DNA of 41,405 nucleotides, from NCBI GenBank assembly GCA_002393955.1, contig DGSK01000031.1:34425-75829 (forward strand). Direction: 5' to 3'. Below the pieces are notes generated by a model that saw only the letters and a list, made by a program, of their open reading frames with translations, ran no database searches and was not told the DNA's origin. This DNA comes from Lachnospiraceae bacterium UBA4364 (GTDB lineage: Bacteria; Bacillota; Clostridia; Lachnospirales; Lachnospiraceae). The position numbers and the translations under genes are program-made. Shown one piece after another: positions 9,050 to 16,641 of the stretch (position 1 is the stretch's first letter; each line of letters opens with the position of its first letter).

Positions 9050-9979
9050 TTAACTGATCCTGGGCACTTCCACCTGACCTAATACCCTTCTCAAAGCTTC
9101 CTCTGTGCTTATTCCCGAAGCCTTAGCCTGACCGCCAAGGCGCACTCTGTGTCCGGCAACAGCCTGCCATACATCCTGTACATCCTCGGGTATCACATAA
9201 TTTCTGCCCTGAACGTACGCATACGCTTTTGTCATCTTAAGCACCGCTATGCTGCCTCTCGGAGAAAGCCCCAAAGCAAAATACAGGGGATCCCTGGTAG
9301 TTTCCGTCAGTCTTACAATATATTCATAAATCACATCCGAAACAAAAACTTCCCTTACCTCGGCCTGCATAGCAATAATTCCTGCAGTATCCACAACAGC
9401 ATTCACGCGGTTAAGCGTCACTGACGAATCTCCCTTCAGTACCGCCAAGGCATTTTCAAAATCAGGATATCCCATGGTAAGGCAGATCATAAATCTGTCC
9501 AGCTGTGATTCCGGCAGCTTCTGTGTGCCTGATGATCCAAATGGATTATCGGTTGCAAGTACAAAAAACGGCTCCGGCATATACCTGGTCACACCTTCAA
9601 CCGTAGCATGTCTTTCTTCCATAACTTCAAGAAGTGCGGATTGTGTCTTGGGGGACGTCCTGTTTATCTCGTCAGCAAGAAACAGATTTGTATAGATGCT
9701 GCCGGGATGGAATCTGAATTCACCGGCATTTTTATCATACAGATTAAATCCCAGCAGGTCACTGGGCATTACATCAGGCGTAAACTGGACACGCCTGTAT
9801 GCAAGGGAAAGCGCTCTTGAAAAAGCCACAGCAAGAGTGGTCTTACCCACTCCGGGTATATCCTCCAAAAGTACGTGTCCCCCTGCAAGTATGGCACACA
9901 GCGTAAGCTTTATCACTTCATCTTTTCCGTGTATAACCTTCTTTACCTCATCGATTATCTGATCTGACACTGTTGCCAT
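9050..9979 (-). CDS. MoxR-family AAA+ ATPase
   Basis: A 309-residue cytoplasmic AAA+ ATPase. Walker A is EDIPGVGKTT (about 40-49), Walker B is LFLADEINR (99-107), with the MoxR features SALLEVMEERHATVEG, FFVLATDNP and ESQLDRF. Such ATPases act as chaperones for membrane or envelope proteins encoded beside them, here the DUF58 and transglutaminase proteins. It starts 11 bases after the GGDEF-EAL gene; its Shine-Dalgarno AAGGAG begins within that gap, so the two genes are almost certainly cotranscribed. Confidence 0.95.
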   Translation of the reverse strand: MATVSDQIIDEVKKVIHGKDEVIKLTLCAILAGGHVLLEDIPGVGKTTLAVAFSRALSLAYRRVQFTPDVMPSDLLGFNLYDKNAGEFRFHPGSIYTNLFLADEINRTSPKTQSALLEVMEERHATVEGVTRYMPEPFFVLATDNPFGSSGTQKLPESQLDRFMICLTMGYPDFENALAVLKGDSSVTLNRVNAVVDTAGIIAMQAEVREVFVSDVIYEYIVRLTETTRDPLYFALGLSPRGSIAVLKMTKAYAYVQGRNYVIPEDVQDVWQAVAGHRVRLGGQAKASGISTEEALRRVLGQVEVPRIS

Positions 9980-9990
9980 ATTATTTCTCC

Positions 9991-11691
9991 TTATCTCCTT
10001 TTAGGGGGTGATATCTCCTTGGGTTCTTCAGGATGCACCGGAAAACCAAATATCAGTTTTCTCGCATCTTCAAGCATAAGAGGCCTGCCCCAAAGGAATC
10101 CCTGTATATAGTCGCACCCCAGGTCTTCAAGAACCTGACGCTGATACTCTTCCTCTACTCCCTCTGATATAACGGCAAAATTCATTATCTGGCTGAGGGA
10201 AATAATAGCCGCTATGAAAGACTCATCCTTTTTATCTTTTATTGAATCCACAAAAGTCTTATCTATCTTGAGCAGATCGATAGGAAGATCTTTTAAATAT
10301 TTAAGCGATGAATAGCCTGTCCCGAAATCATCAAGAGCAATCTGTATCCCTCTTTCCTTGATCTTCTGAAGCACATCCTTTGCGTGTTCAACTGATTCGA
10401 CCATAACGGTCTCCGTAAGTTCAAGCTCAAGGCACGCGGTAGGAAACTTAGTCATTTCCAATACTTCATCCAGATCATTAAGGAAATTCTCATCCAACAG
10501 ATGAAGCGCCGAAATATTGATGGACAGAACCAGATCGGGATTCTTCTCCACCAGCAGCATAAAGTCAAACATAGCATGGGACAGAACCCAACGGTCCACA
10601 TCCTTTATCAGGGATGACTGCTCTGCAATCGGTATGAATTCTGCCGGACTTACAGGCATACCATTGATATCCCACATGCGTATCAGCGTTTCGAAGCCCC
10701 TGAGCTTCTTGTCTGTAGTCCTGAACTGAGGCTGATAGAGCAGTGTAAAAGCATTTGCCTCCAATGCGCCGCGGATTATAGTCTCCAGCTTAACATTTTT
10801 TTCTATGGCATCATTCATGATGCTGTTAAAATACACCTGCTGGTTACGTCCCTGCTTCTTGGCAACATACATAGCCATATCCGCAAATTTAAGGCTCTGG
10901 CTTGCATCAATGGAATCCCCGGGATAAAATGCCACGCCCATACTTGCCGTCAGATAATAATCCCTGTCCTTTAGTACAAATTTCTCACTTAACGCCGAAA
11001 GAATATTTCCCAGCATCCGGTCCAGACTTTCAAGAGATTCATACTCAGATATGATAACGGCAAACTCATCGCCTCCAAGCCTTGCCAGATAATCGCTTTC
11101 TCCAAGTATATCCTTCCATCGCTCTGCGATCTGCCCCAGTGCCTCATCGCCGCACTCGTGACCGGCGGTATCATTTACATTTTTAAAATTATCAATATCT
11201 ATAATGGCGACCGCATAATGTTCACAGTGTGATGCGATCAGTTCATCCATATGTTCCCTTACCGAGCGCCTGTTGGGAAGGTCTGTCAGGACATCCTTAT
11301 GCGACATCTCCTCAACCTGCTCTTCCTTTGTAGTCAGATTGATTATAAGCCTGTGGATCACATACTGAACACATATTCCCAACAGTATCATGGCCAGCAT
11401 AGGTGCCAGCAGCATTTCCTTCGCCAGCGCCATCTTTACCGCCACTATAACCGTTTCTATGGCAAAAAGGATCATTACATAGTAATAGCCTTCTTTAGAT
11501 ATCGTAACAAGGAATATAGCAGTCAAAATCTGCAAAACTGTCAGAACACCTAACAGATTTACAAGAAACTCTAATTCTTCAGTTATTCCGAATCCGGAGA
11601 TGATGAGAGACTCTGAGGCTACAAGAGCGCAAAACAGAACTGCCAGGCAAACAAATTTCACCTTTTGCCGCAATATAGCTTTTTCTTCCAT
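9991..11691 (-). CDS. GGDEF-EAL dual-domain c-di-GMP protein
   Basis: A 566-residue membrane protein. Four or so hydrophobic helices fill residues 10-118, followed by an intact GGDEF domain (LARLGGDEF, 206-210) and an EAL domain with the variant ETL (RGFETLIRMW, 334-336). The EAL catalytic set otherwise looks complete (INIS, ELELTET, LDDFGTG, LLKIDKTF, ISEGVEEE, IQGFLWGRP). The inhibitory I-site Arg is missing (GESD instead of RxxD), so product feedback may be absent. It may make, break, or switch between making and breaking c-di-GMP. GAGGAG precedes the ATG. It is the first gene of the unit that includes MoxR, DUF58 and transglutaminase. Confidence 0.93.
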   Translation of the reverse strand: MEEKAILRQKVKFVCLAVLFCALVASESLIISGFGITEELEFLVNLLGVLTVLQILTAIFLVTISKEGYYYVMILFAIETVIVAVKMALAKEMLLAPMLAMILLGICVQYVIHRLIINLTTKEEQVEEMSHKDVLTDLPNRRSVREHMDELIASHCEHYAVAIIDIDNFKNVNDTAGHECGDEALGQIAERWKDILGESDYLARLGGDEFAVIISEYESLESLDRMLGNILSALSEKFVLKDRDYYLTASMGVAFYPGDSIDASQSLKFADMAMYVAKKQGRNQQVYFNSIMNDAIEKNVKLETIIRGALEANAFTLLYQPQFRTTDKKLRGFETLIRMWDINGMPVSPAEFIPIAEQSSLIKDVDRWVLSHAMFDFMLLVEKNPDLVLSINISALHLLDENFLNDLDEVLEMTKFPTACLELELTETVMVESVEHAKDVLQKIKERGIQIALDDFGTGYSSLKYLKDLPIDLLKIDKTFVDSIKDKKDESFIAAIISLSQIMNFAVISEGVEEEYQRQVLEDLGCDYIQGFLWGRPLMLEDARKLIFGFPVHPEEPKEISPPKRR

Positions 11692-11745
11692 AAGAACTCC
11701 TCAAATACCATTTTATCTCTGTCCCCCCAACGGTAATTTTAACAT

Positions 11746-11789
11746 AAAAAAAGAGAAATGCAACACTTCACAAATTCTCAGCATCTCCC
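11746..11789 (-). terminator. Terminator of tRNA-Leu(CAG)
   Basis: On the minus strand a 9-bp stem (781-789 with 753-761, counted from 11000, two G-T pairs) has a 19-base loop and is followed by seven T (11752-11746). It lies just behind the tRNA-Leu gene. Confidence 0.65.
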
Positions 11790-11797
11790 TTTTCTCG

Positions 11798-11881
11798 TGC
11801 AGAAAGAGGGACTTGAACCCTCATGAGATTGCTCTCACACGGACCTGAACCGTGCGCGTCTGCCAATTCCGCCATTCCTGC
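11798..11881 (-). tRNA. tRNA-Leu (anticodon CAG)
   Basis: An 84-base class II tRNA. The acceptor GCAGGAA pairs with TTTCTGC, discriminator is A, the anticodon stem CACGG/CCGTG encloses the loop TTCAGGT giving anticodon CAG, a long variable arm follows (GAGAGCAATCTC region), and the T-loop is GTTCAAGTC. CCA is not encoded. It reads CUG codons. Confidence 0.95.
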
Positions 11882-11894
11882 AGTAACGAGTATT

Positions 11895-11923
11895 ATTCTA
11901 CTCTGTGTTTTGATTTCTGTCAA
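11895..11923 (-). promoter_or_regulatory. Promoter of tRNA-Leu(CAG)
   Basis: Perfect TTGACA (11918-11923), 17-base spacer and TAGAAT (11895-11900) on the minus strand, about 13 bases before the mature tRNA. Confidence 0.85.
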
Positions 11924-11946
11924 TCAGATTTTTAATGATTGAAATT

Positions 11947-11974
11947 CAATAAATTTCAATAAATGGCAATAAAT
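11947..11974. repeat. CAATAAAT repeated three times at 10-bp spacing
   Basis: CAATAAAT occurs at 11947-11954, 11957-11964 and 11967-11974, one helical turn apart, between the two divergent tRNA-Leu promoters. The A/T-rich phased arrangement could be curved DNA or a shared UP-type element; that is inference. Confidence 0.6.
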
Positions 11975-11988
11975 GATAAAATTTTCTC

Positions 11989-12018
11989 TTGACATATTCC
12001 ATGCGATTCTGTTACAAT
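11989..12018 (+). promoter_or_regulatory. Promoter of tRNA-Leu(AAG)
   Basis: Perfect TTGACA (11989-11994), 18-base spacer and TACAAT (12013-12018), so transcription should start only a few bases before the tRNA at 12030. Confidence 0.88.
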
Positions 12019-12029
12019 AACGTTCGTCT

Positions 12030-12113
12030 GCGGGAGTGCTGGAATTGGCAGACAGGCTAGACTAAGGATCTAGTGTTGGCAACGACGTGCGGGTTCAAGT
12101 CCCGCCTTCCGCA
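12030..12113 (+). tRNA. tRNA-Leu (anticodon AAG)
   Basis: An 84-base class II tRNA. The acceptor GCGGGAG pairs with CTTCCGC (one G-T), discriminator A. The anticodon stem CTAGA/TCTAG encloses the loop CTAAGGA, giving anticodon AAG. The long variable arm TGTTGGCAACGACG and T-loop GTTCAAGTC are typical of tRNA-Leu. A at position 34 would need deamination to inosine for normal reading of CUU/CUC codons. CCA is not encoded. Confidence 0.95.
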
Positions 12114-12117
12114 TAAA

Positions 12118-12147
12118 AACAACGCCATTACGGCGTTGTTTTTTTTT
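12118..12147 (+). terminator. Terminator of tRNA-Leu(AAG)
   Basis: A perfect 9-bp stem AACAACGCC/GGCGTTGTT (12118-12126 with 12132-12140) with a 5-base loop runs straight into a T tract. Confidence 0.9.
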
Positions 12148-12163
12148 GTAAAAAGGGATTTTT

Positions 12164-14509
12164 CTATTTCTTCCTCACAACCACGCGCTTCATGATGTTC
12201 TTCCGCTTCCTCCGCTTATCTTCATAAAGCTTTTCATCAGCAAGATCCATATATTCTTCGAGAGATATATCAGCTGAACAGTTGAACTTTGCAAATCCCA
12301 GGCTGGCCTCTATATAATAAGGCTTTTCGCACTTTTCATTAAAGCGGTCCATGACCTCTACGATCCTGGCCTTGATCTGTTCGCCCTTCCCGTCATCTGC
12401 GCTTACCAGGGCAAGCGCCATGAATTCGTCTCCGCCTATGCGTGATATTATGTCCGTCTGACGCAGGGACTCTTTTAATATAGCAGCTATGGAGCGAAGC
12501 GCAAAATCTCCTTCGTCATGACCCAGCTTGTCATTTATAGACTTAAGGTTGTCAAGATCCGCAAATATGAGTATTGCGGTTCGTCCCTCATTATACTTAT
12601 TCTGTACCTGCTCAGCAGCCGCATCCATAAAACCGCGCCGGTTGTAGATACCTGTCAGTTCATCCAGCTTGGAAATCTTTTCAAGTGCTTTATTATTCTC
12701 CTTTATACGGTCAAGTGACGATTCAAGCTGTTTCCTGATCTCTGCCTGATCATCTATCATATTCATGATCTTCATGGTACTTGAAAGCTGAACCGTAATA
12801 GTATAAAGATGCCTTACCCAGGAGGTTGGCAGCTCACAGAGAAGAAAGCCCAGCTGCTCCTCGTTTACACTGATCAGATTGGCGATCAGGGTGTATCTCC
12901 TGTTCGGGTCCATAAATTCATTGCCGAACATCGCCCTGGAATCCATAAGCTGCTTTTCCTTCGGAACCACCTTAACATCCATTGGATTGTTATAATAGCT
13001 CTTTAAAAGAACCTTGGACGGAACACGCCAGTCATGGGTAACCCGTTCATCATAATACACATACGGTTTCTCCAGAGTATAGAAAAAGGACGCCGTAAAA
13101 TTAAGCTGCAGCAGCTTATCGCTTAATGAAGCATACGCCTCATCATTTCCCTCTCCATAGGTAAGCATTTCCCTGGCAATGGAATTGGATATCCACTGCG
13201 CAAATACAGTCTCATTGTCCCTCTTATGGCCCAGATTATTGATAACCTGCATCATCTGCATCATACAGGAGTACTGGAAATCCAGCATTTCCCTTTCCCT
13301 GTCGCTTTTCGCTTCTATCAGGACGTTCTTTAACACATTCATCATGCCGAAAACTACTCTCTTATCGGCACTCTCATTTTCCATGCTTAACACAGCCTGT
13401 TCGAGCCTGAAATAGGCATTCTCATAATCGATCGTCCTTTCATGATTGCTCATGCAGTTCAGGAAATCCGATATATACGACTTAAGGTATGTAATAAACG
13501 GTGATTTTTCATACCATGAATATCTCTCGCCAAAGGAAATACGCAACAGCTCCCCGGCTGCCATATCATATTTCCCCGATTCAACATTCTTATAAAAATC
13601 CGATTCGGTTATCTGACTCATGCTCACGCCGTCACTATAACCGGTTGATCCCCTCTTTATCAGCTTCGTCTTCATGGGTTCAAACTCCGTGCGAAGCCCC
13701 TGAACATATTCGCATGCCTGTTCCACAGAGGTTCTTCCCAATTCCATCACATCAGACTTCACACTGGTAAGCCCCGGCATAAGCTGCCCCGCCGAAGGTG
13801 AATCATCAAAACCCATAACATACAGATCCCTGCCTATGACAATGCCCCGCTTTTTAAACACGTCATATCCGCCCAAAGCCATCTGGTCATTAGCAAATAC
13901 CACAGCCTCCAGGTCAGGGTTATCATCCAGGAGATTAGACACAACATTCTCGCTGTATTCGGAAAAATTGCCATACACTATTCTCTTTTCAGAAACCCTG
14001 ATCCCATTATCCCGCAATGTCTCCTTATAAACTTCCAGACGCTCTATGGCATCAGTATTGGTTACAGGACCTGACACCATGCCTATTTTCCGGCAGCCCT
14101 TATTAAATATAAGATCCTCTATGCCTTCACGCAGTCCCGACCGGTTGTCTATCCTGACAGCTTTGTAACCTTCAATATTGTCAGCAACAAGTATTGTAGG
14201 GATTTCCTTAAACATCTTAAGGAATGCCTTCTTATCCGGAAGGCTTATTGAAGACGCTATGGTACCTGAAAGTATAAGAAGCACGTCCAGATTCTGTTTG
14301 CAGGCATATGAAAAGATAGTGTTGTGCTGATACTCAAAACGGCTGCGCACCACATCCTGATACTGAGGATTTATATACTTTCCCGGGAAAACAAAGAGAT
14401 TGACATCCAGTTCTTTTGCCCGCTGCGCTGCACCTGCATACACAGCCTGGTCAAACGGATCATTAATATTACTGATAAATAAACCTACTGATATTCTGTT
14501 ACGCTGCAT
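12164..14509 (-). CDS. Substrate-binding-like/GGDEF diguanylate cyclase
   Basis: A 781-residue protein joining a LacI/periplasmic-binding type 1 fold (about residues 5-280: SVGLFISNINDPFDQAVYAGA, GMVSGP, AVVFANDQMALGGYDVFKKRG, VMGFDDSP) to a helical middle (about 300-600) and a C-terminal GGDEF domain (RIGGDEF, 690-696). An I-site RQTD lies upstream of GGDEF, so feedback inhibition is expected. There is no HTH, signal peptide or membrane helix, so it probably senses a cytoplasmic sugar or sugar phosphate and makes c-di-GMP in response. GGGGGT precedes the ATG. This architecture is frequent in Butyrivibrio and relatives. Confidence 0.93.
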   Translation of the reverse strand: MQRNRISVGLFISNINDPFDQAVYAGAAQRAKELDVNLFVFPGKYINPQYQDVVRSRFEYQHNTIFSYACKQNLDVLLILSGTIASSISLPDKKAFLKMFKEIPTILVADNIEGYKAVRIDNRSGLREGIEDLIFNKGCRKIGMVSGPVTNTDAIERLEVYKETLRDNGIRVSEKRIVYGNFSEYSENVVSNLLDDNPDLEAVVFANDQMALGGYDVFKKRGIVIGRDLYVMGFDDSPSAGQLMPGLTSVKSDVMELGRTSVEQACEYVQGLRTEFEPMKTKLIKRGSTGYSDGVSMSQITESDFYKNVESGKYDMAAGELLRISFGERYSWYEKSPFITYLKSYISDFLNCMSNHERTIDYENAYFRLEQAVLSMENESADKRVVFGMMNVLKNVLIEAKSDREREMLDFQYSCMMQMMQVINNLGHKRDNETVFAQWISNSIAREMLTYGEGNDEAYASLSDKLLQLNFTASFFYTLEKPYVYYDERVTHDWRVPSKVLLKSYYNNPMDVKVVPKEKQLMDSRAMFGNEFMDPNRRYTLIANLISVNEEQLGFLLCELPTSWVRHLYTITVQLSSTMKIMNMIDDQAEIRKQLESSLDRIKENNKALEKISKLDELTGIYNRRGFMDAAAEQVQNKYNEGRTAILIFADLDNLKSINDKLGHDEGDFALRSIAAILKESLRQTDIISRIGGDEFMALALVSADDGKGEQIKARIVEVMDRFNEKCEKPYYIEASLGFAKFNCSADISLEEYMDLADEKLYEDKRRKRKNIMKRVVVRKK

Positions 14510-14561
14510 TGATCAACCCCCACAAAATACGAACATCCTGATATGCGTCCATACAGTAATT

Positions 14562-14590
14562 ATTGTAGCCTACATGTCCGGCTCTTACAA
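14562..14590 (-). promoter_or_regulatory. Promoter of the substrate-binding/GGDEF gene
   Basis: TTGTAA (14585-14590), 17-base spacer and TACAAT (14562-14567) on the minus strand, giving a leader of about 45 bases. Confidence 0.6.
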
Positions 14591-14641
14591 CAACTTTTTT
14601 AGCCATAACGGGACCTGCTTATAATCTGTGGATGCGCAAAC

Positions 14642-14683
14642 TACAAAAACCGGCATTCCTGTACATTAACAGAAATGCCGGTT
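14642..14683 (-). terminator. Terminator of the butyrate operon
   Basis: A 15-bp stem with one G-T pair (14648-14662 with 14669-14683), 6-base loop, then TTTTTGTAG on the minus strand. It is 59 bases behind the etfA stop and closes the operon. Confidence 0.85.
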
Positions 14684-14742
14684 ACCATATTCTTCATGAT
14701 ATCCGATCCGGTTTTATCCCATCAGATCATCACTATATGTAC

Positions 14743-15801
14743 TTATGCACCTGCCTTTGCAGCCTTTGCAGCCTTGATCTCCTCTGTAAGCTTGGGAACG
14801 ATCTTGTTCAAGTCGCCTACAACACCGTAGTCAGCTACGTCAAATATAGGAGCATCCTCATCCTTGTTGATAGCAACAATGATATCAGACTCTTCCATAC
14901 CTGCAACGTGCTGGATGGCACCGGAGATACCGATTGCGAAATACAGCTTAGGTCTTACAGTCTTACCTGTCTGGCCAACCTGCAGATCCTTCGGCTTCCA
15001 GCCTGCATCTACAACTGCTCTTGAGCAGGAAACAGTTCCGCCAAGTGCAGCAGCAAGGTCATCAAGAAGCTTGAAATTCTCTGCGCTGCCTACGCCACGG
15101 CCGCCGGAAACAAGGATCTTTGCATCCATGATATCGGCGGTATCGGAAACAGCCTTAACGATTTCCTTGATAGTAACATACTTGTTGTTTGCAGTGAAAC
15201 CGGGATTGTACTCAACAACCTCAGCCTTAGCGCCCTTGACGGGATCGATCTTCTGCATAACACCGGGACGAACCGTAGCCATCTGAGGACGGTTGTCAGG
15301 GCATGCAATTGTAGCGATAGTGTTTCCACCGAATGCAGGACGTGTCATAAGCAGCTGATTGTGCTTCTGCTCGCTCTCCTTGCCGGGAATGGGCTGAAGA
15401 GGGAAATCACCGATCTCAAGTGATGTACAGTCTGCTGTAAGACCTGTAGCAACCCTTGCTGATACGGTAGGACCAAGGTCACGGCCGATTGCCGTAGCAC
15501 CTACAAGCATGATCTCAGGCTTGTACTCGTTGATAACGGAAGCAAGTGCATGTGCATAAGGCTCTGTTCTGTAGTCCTTAAGCTCAGGATCATCAACAAC
15601 GATGACTCTGTCTGCACCATACTCTGCAAGTGAATCGCAAAGTCCCTTTACATCAGAACCGATGAGGACTGCAGTTACCTGTGCATTAAGGGGAGCTGCA
15701 AGCTCCTTTGCCTTACCAAGCAGTTCAAATGATATAGGGCTGATCTGGTTATCTACCTGCTGTGCATAGATAAATACGCCCTTGTAATCTTCAAGATTCA
15801 T
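14743..15801 (-). CDS. etfA: Electron transfer flavoprotein, alpha subunit
   Basis: A 352-residue EtfA, partner of EtfB and butyryl-CoA dehydrogenase. The N-terminal half is the ETF fold (VFIYAQQVDNQISPISFELLG). The C-terminal FAD domain holds SGGRGVGSAENF, SRAVVDAGW, VGQTGKTVRPKLYFAIGISGAIQH and NKDEDAPIFDVADYG. In related clostridia the Bcd-EtfAB complex bifurcates electrons from NADH to crotonyl-CoA and ferredoxin; the same is inferred here from operon order. AGGAG lies upstream of the ATG. It is the last gene of the operon and is followed by a strong terminator. Confidence 0.97.
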   Translation of the reverse strand: MNLEDYKGVFIYAQQVDNQISPISFELLGKAKELAAPLNAQVTAVLIGSDVKGLCDSLAEYGADRVIVVDDPELKDYRTEPYAHALASVINEYKPEIMLVGATAIGRDLGPTVSARVATGLTADCTSLEIGDFPLQPIPGKESEQKHNQLLMTRPAFGGNTIATIACPDNRPQMATVRPGVMQKIDPVKGAKAEVVEYNPGFTANNKYVTIKEIVKAVSDTADIMDAKILVSGGRGVGSAENFKLLDDLAAALGGTVSCSRAVVDAGWKPKDLQVGQTGKTVRPKLYFAIGISGAIQHVAGMEESDIIVAINKDEDAPIFDVADYGVVGDLNKIVPKLTEEIKAAKAAKAGA

Positions 15802-15833
15802 CTTATGATCTTTCTCCTTTCAAGTGTCAGCCC

Positions 15834-16625
15834 TTAGATGGCATGCTTCTCATCAAGCTTGCCGACGATGTATGATACTGCTTCTTCAGGTGAATCGGGA
15901 GTAACCTTCTCGCCTGCACCCTTACGAACCTTATCGGAAGCCTTTGCGATCTTGGTAGGTGATCCTGCAAGACCGAGGTTGGAATCCTCTACATCCTTAA
16001 GATCAGCTCTCCCCCATGTGGTGATCTCTGCTGCGCACGCATCAAAGATTCCGCCGGGAGTCATGTATCTCGGCTCATTAAGCTCTGCAAGAGCGGTAAC
16101 AAGGCAAGGCATGGAAGCCTCAACCATCATGTAACGATCGTCAAACTGACGCTTTACGGTAACTTTCTTTGCTGCCTCATCAACACTGATCTCTTCAGCA
16201 TAAGAAATTACAGGAAGACCGAGATGCTCTGCGATCTGGGGGCCAACCTGTGCTGTATCACCATCGATAGCCTGACGGCCTGTGATGATAAGATCATACT
16301 CAAGATTCCTGAGCGCACCTGCGATAGTGGTTGATGTAGCCCATGTATCTGCACCGCCCAGTACTCTGTCGGTTACGAGAACGCCCTTATCAGCGCCCAT
16401 TGCTATAGCCTCACGAAGTACATCAGCAGCCTTAGGCAGTCCCATGGTAAGAACAGTAACCTCTGCTCCGTACTGATCCTTAAGTCTGAGTGCAGCCTCA
16501 AGACCGGCCTTGTCATCAGGGTTCATGATAGCAAGCATAGCGGCTCTGTCAAGTGTTCCATCCGGATTGAACTTAACACCGCCCTTGGTATCCGGAACCT
16601 GCTTTACGCATACTACTATTTTCAT
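15834..16625 (-). CDS. etfB: Electron transfer flavoprotein, beta subunit
   Basis: A 263-residue EtfB. It starts MKIVVCVKQVPDTKGG, with the ETF-beta features NPDDKAGLEAALRLKD, GLPKAADVLREAIAMGAD, and IITGRQAIDGDTAQVGPQIAE. It holds nucleotide and, in bifurcating ETFs, the FAD that splits electrons. A strong Shine-Dalgarno (TAGGAGG) precedes the ATG. It lies 16 bases behind bcd and 32 bases ahead of etfA, so the three proteins are made together. Confidence 0.97.
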   Translation of the reverse strand: MKIVVCVKQVPDTKGGVKFNPDGTLDRAAMLAIMNPDDKAGLEAALRLKDQYGAEVTVLTMGLPKAADVLREAIAMGADKGVLVTDRVLGGADTWATSTTIAGALRNLEYDLIITGRQAIDGDTAQVGPQIAEHLGLPVISYAEEISVDEAAKKVTVKRQFDDRYMMVEASMPCLVTALAELNEPRYMTPGGIFDACAAEITTWGRADLKDVEDSNLGLAGSPTKIAKASDKVRKGAGEKVTPDSPEEAVSYIVGKLDEKHAI

Positions 16626-16641
16626 AATCTGTCCAGACCTC

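Noticed and set aside
14510..14742. c-di-GMP riboswitch near the c-di-GMP genes
   Set aside because: No GEMM-type core was found in this gap or in the leaders of the other c-di-GMP genes; only a terminator and a promoter are visible.
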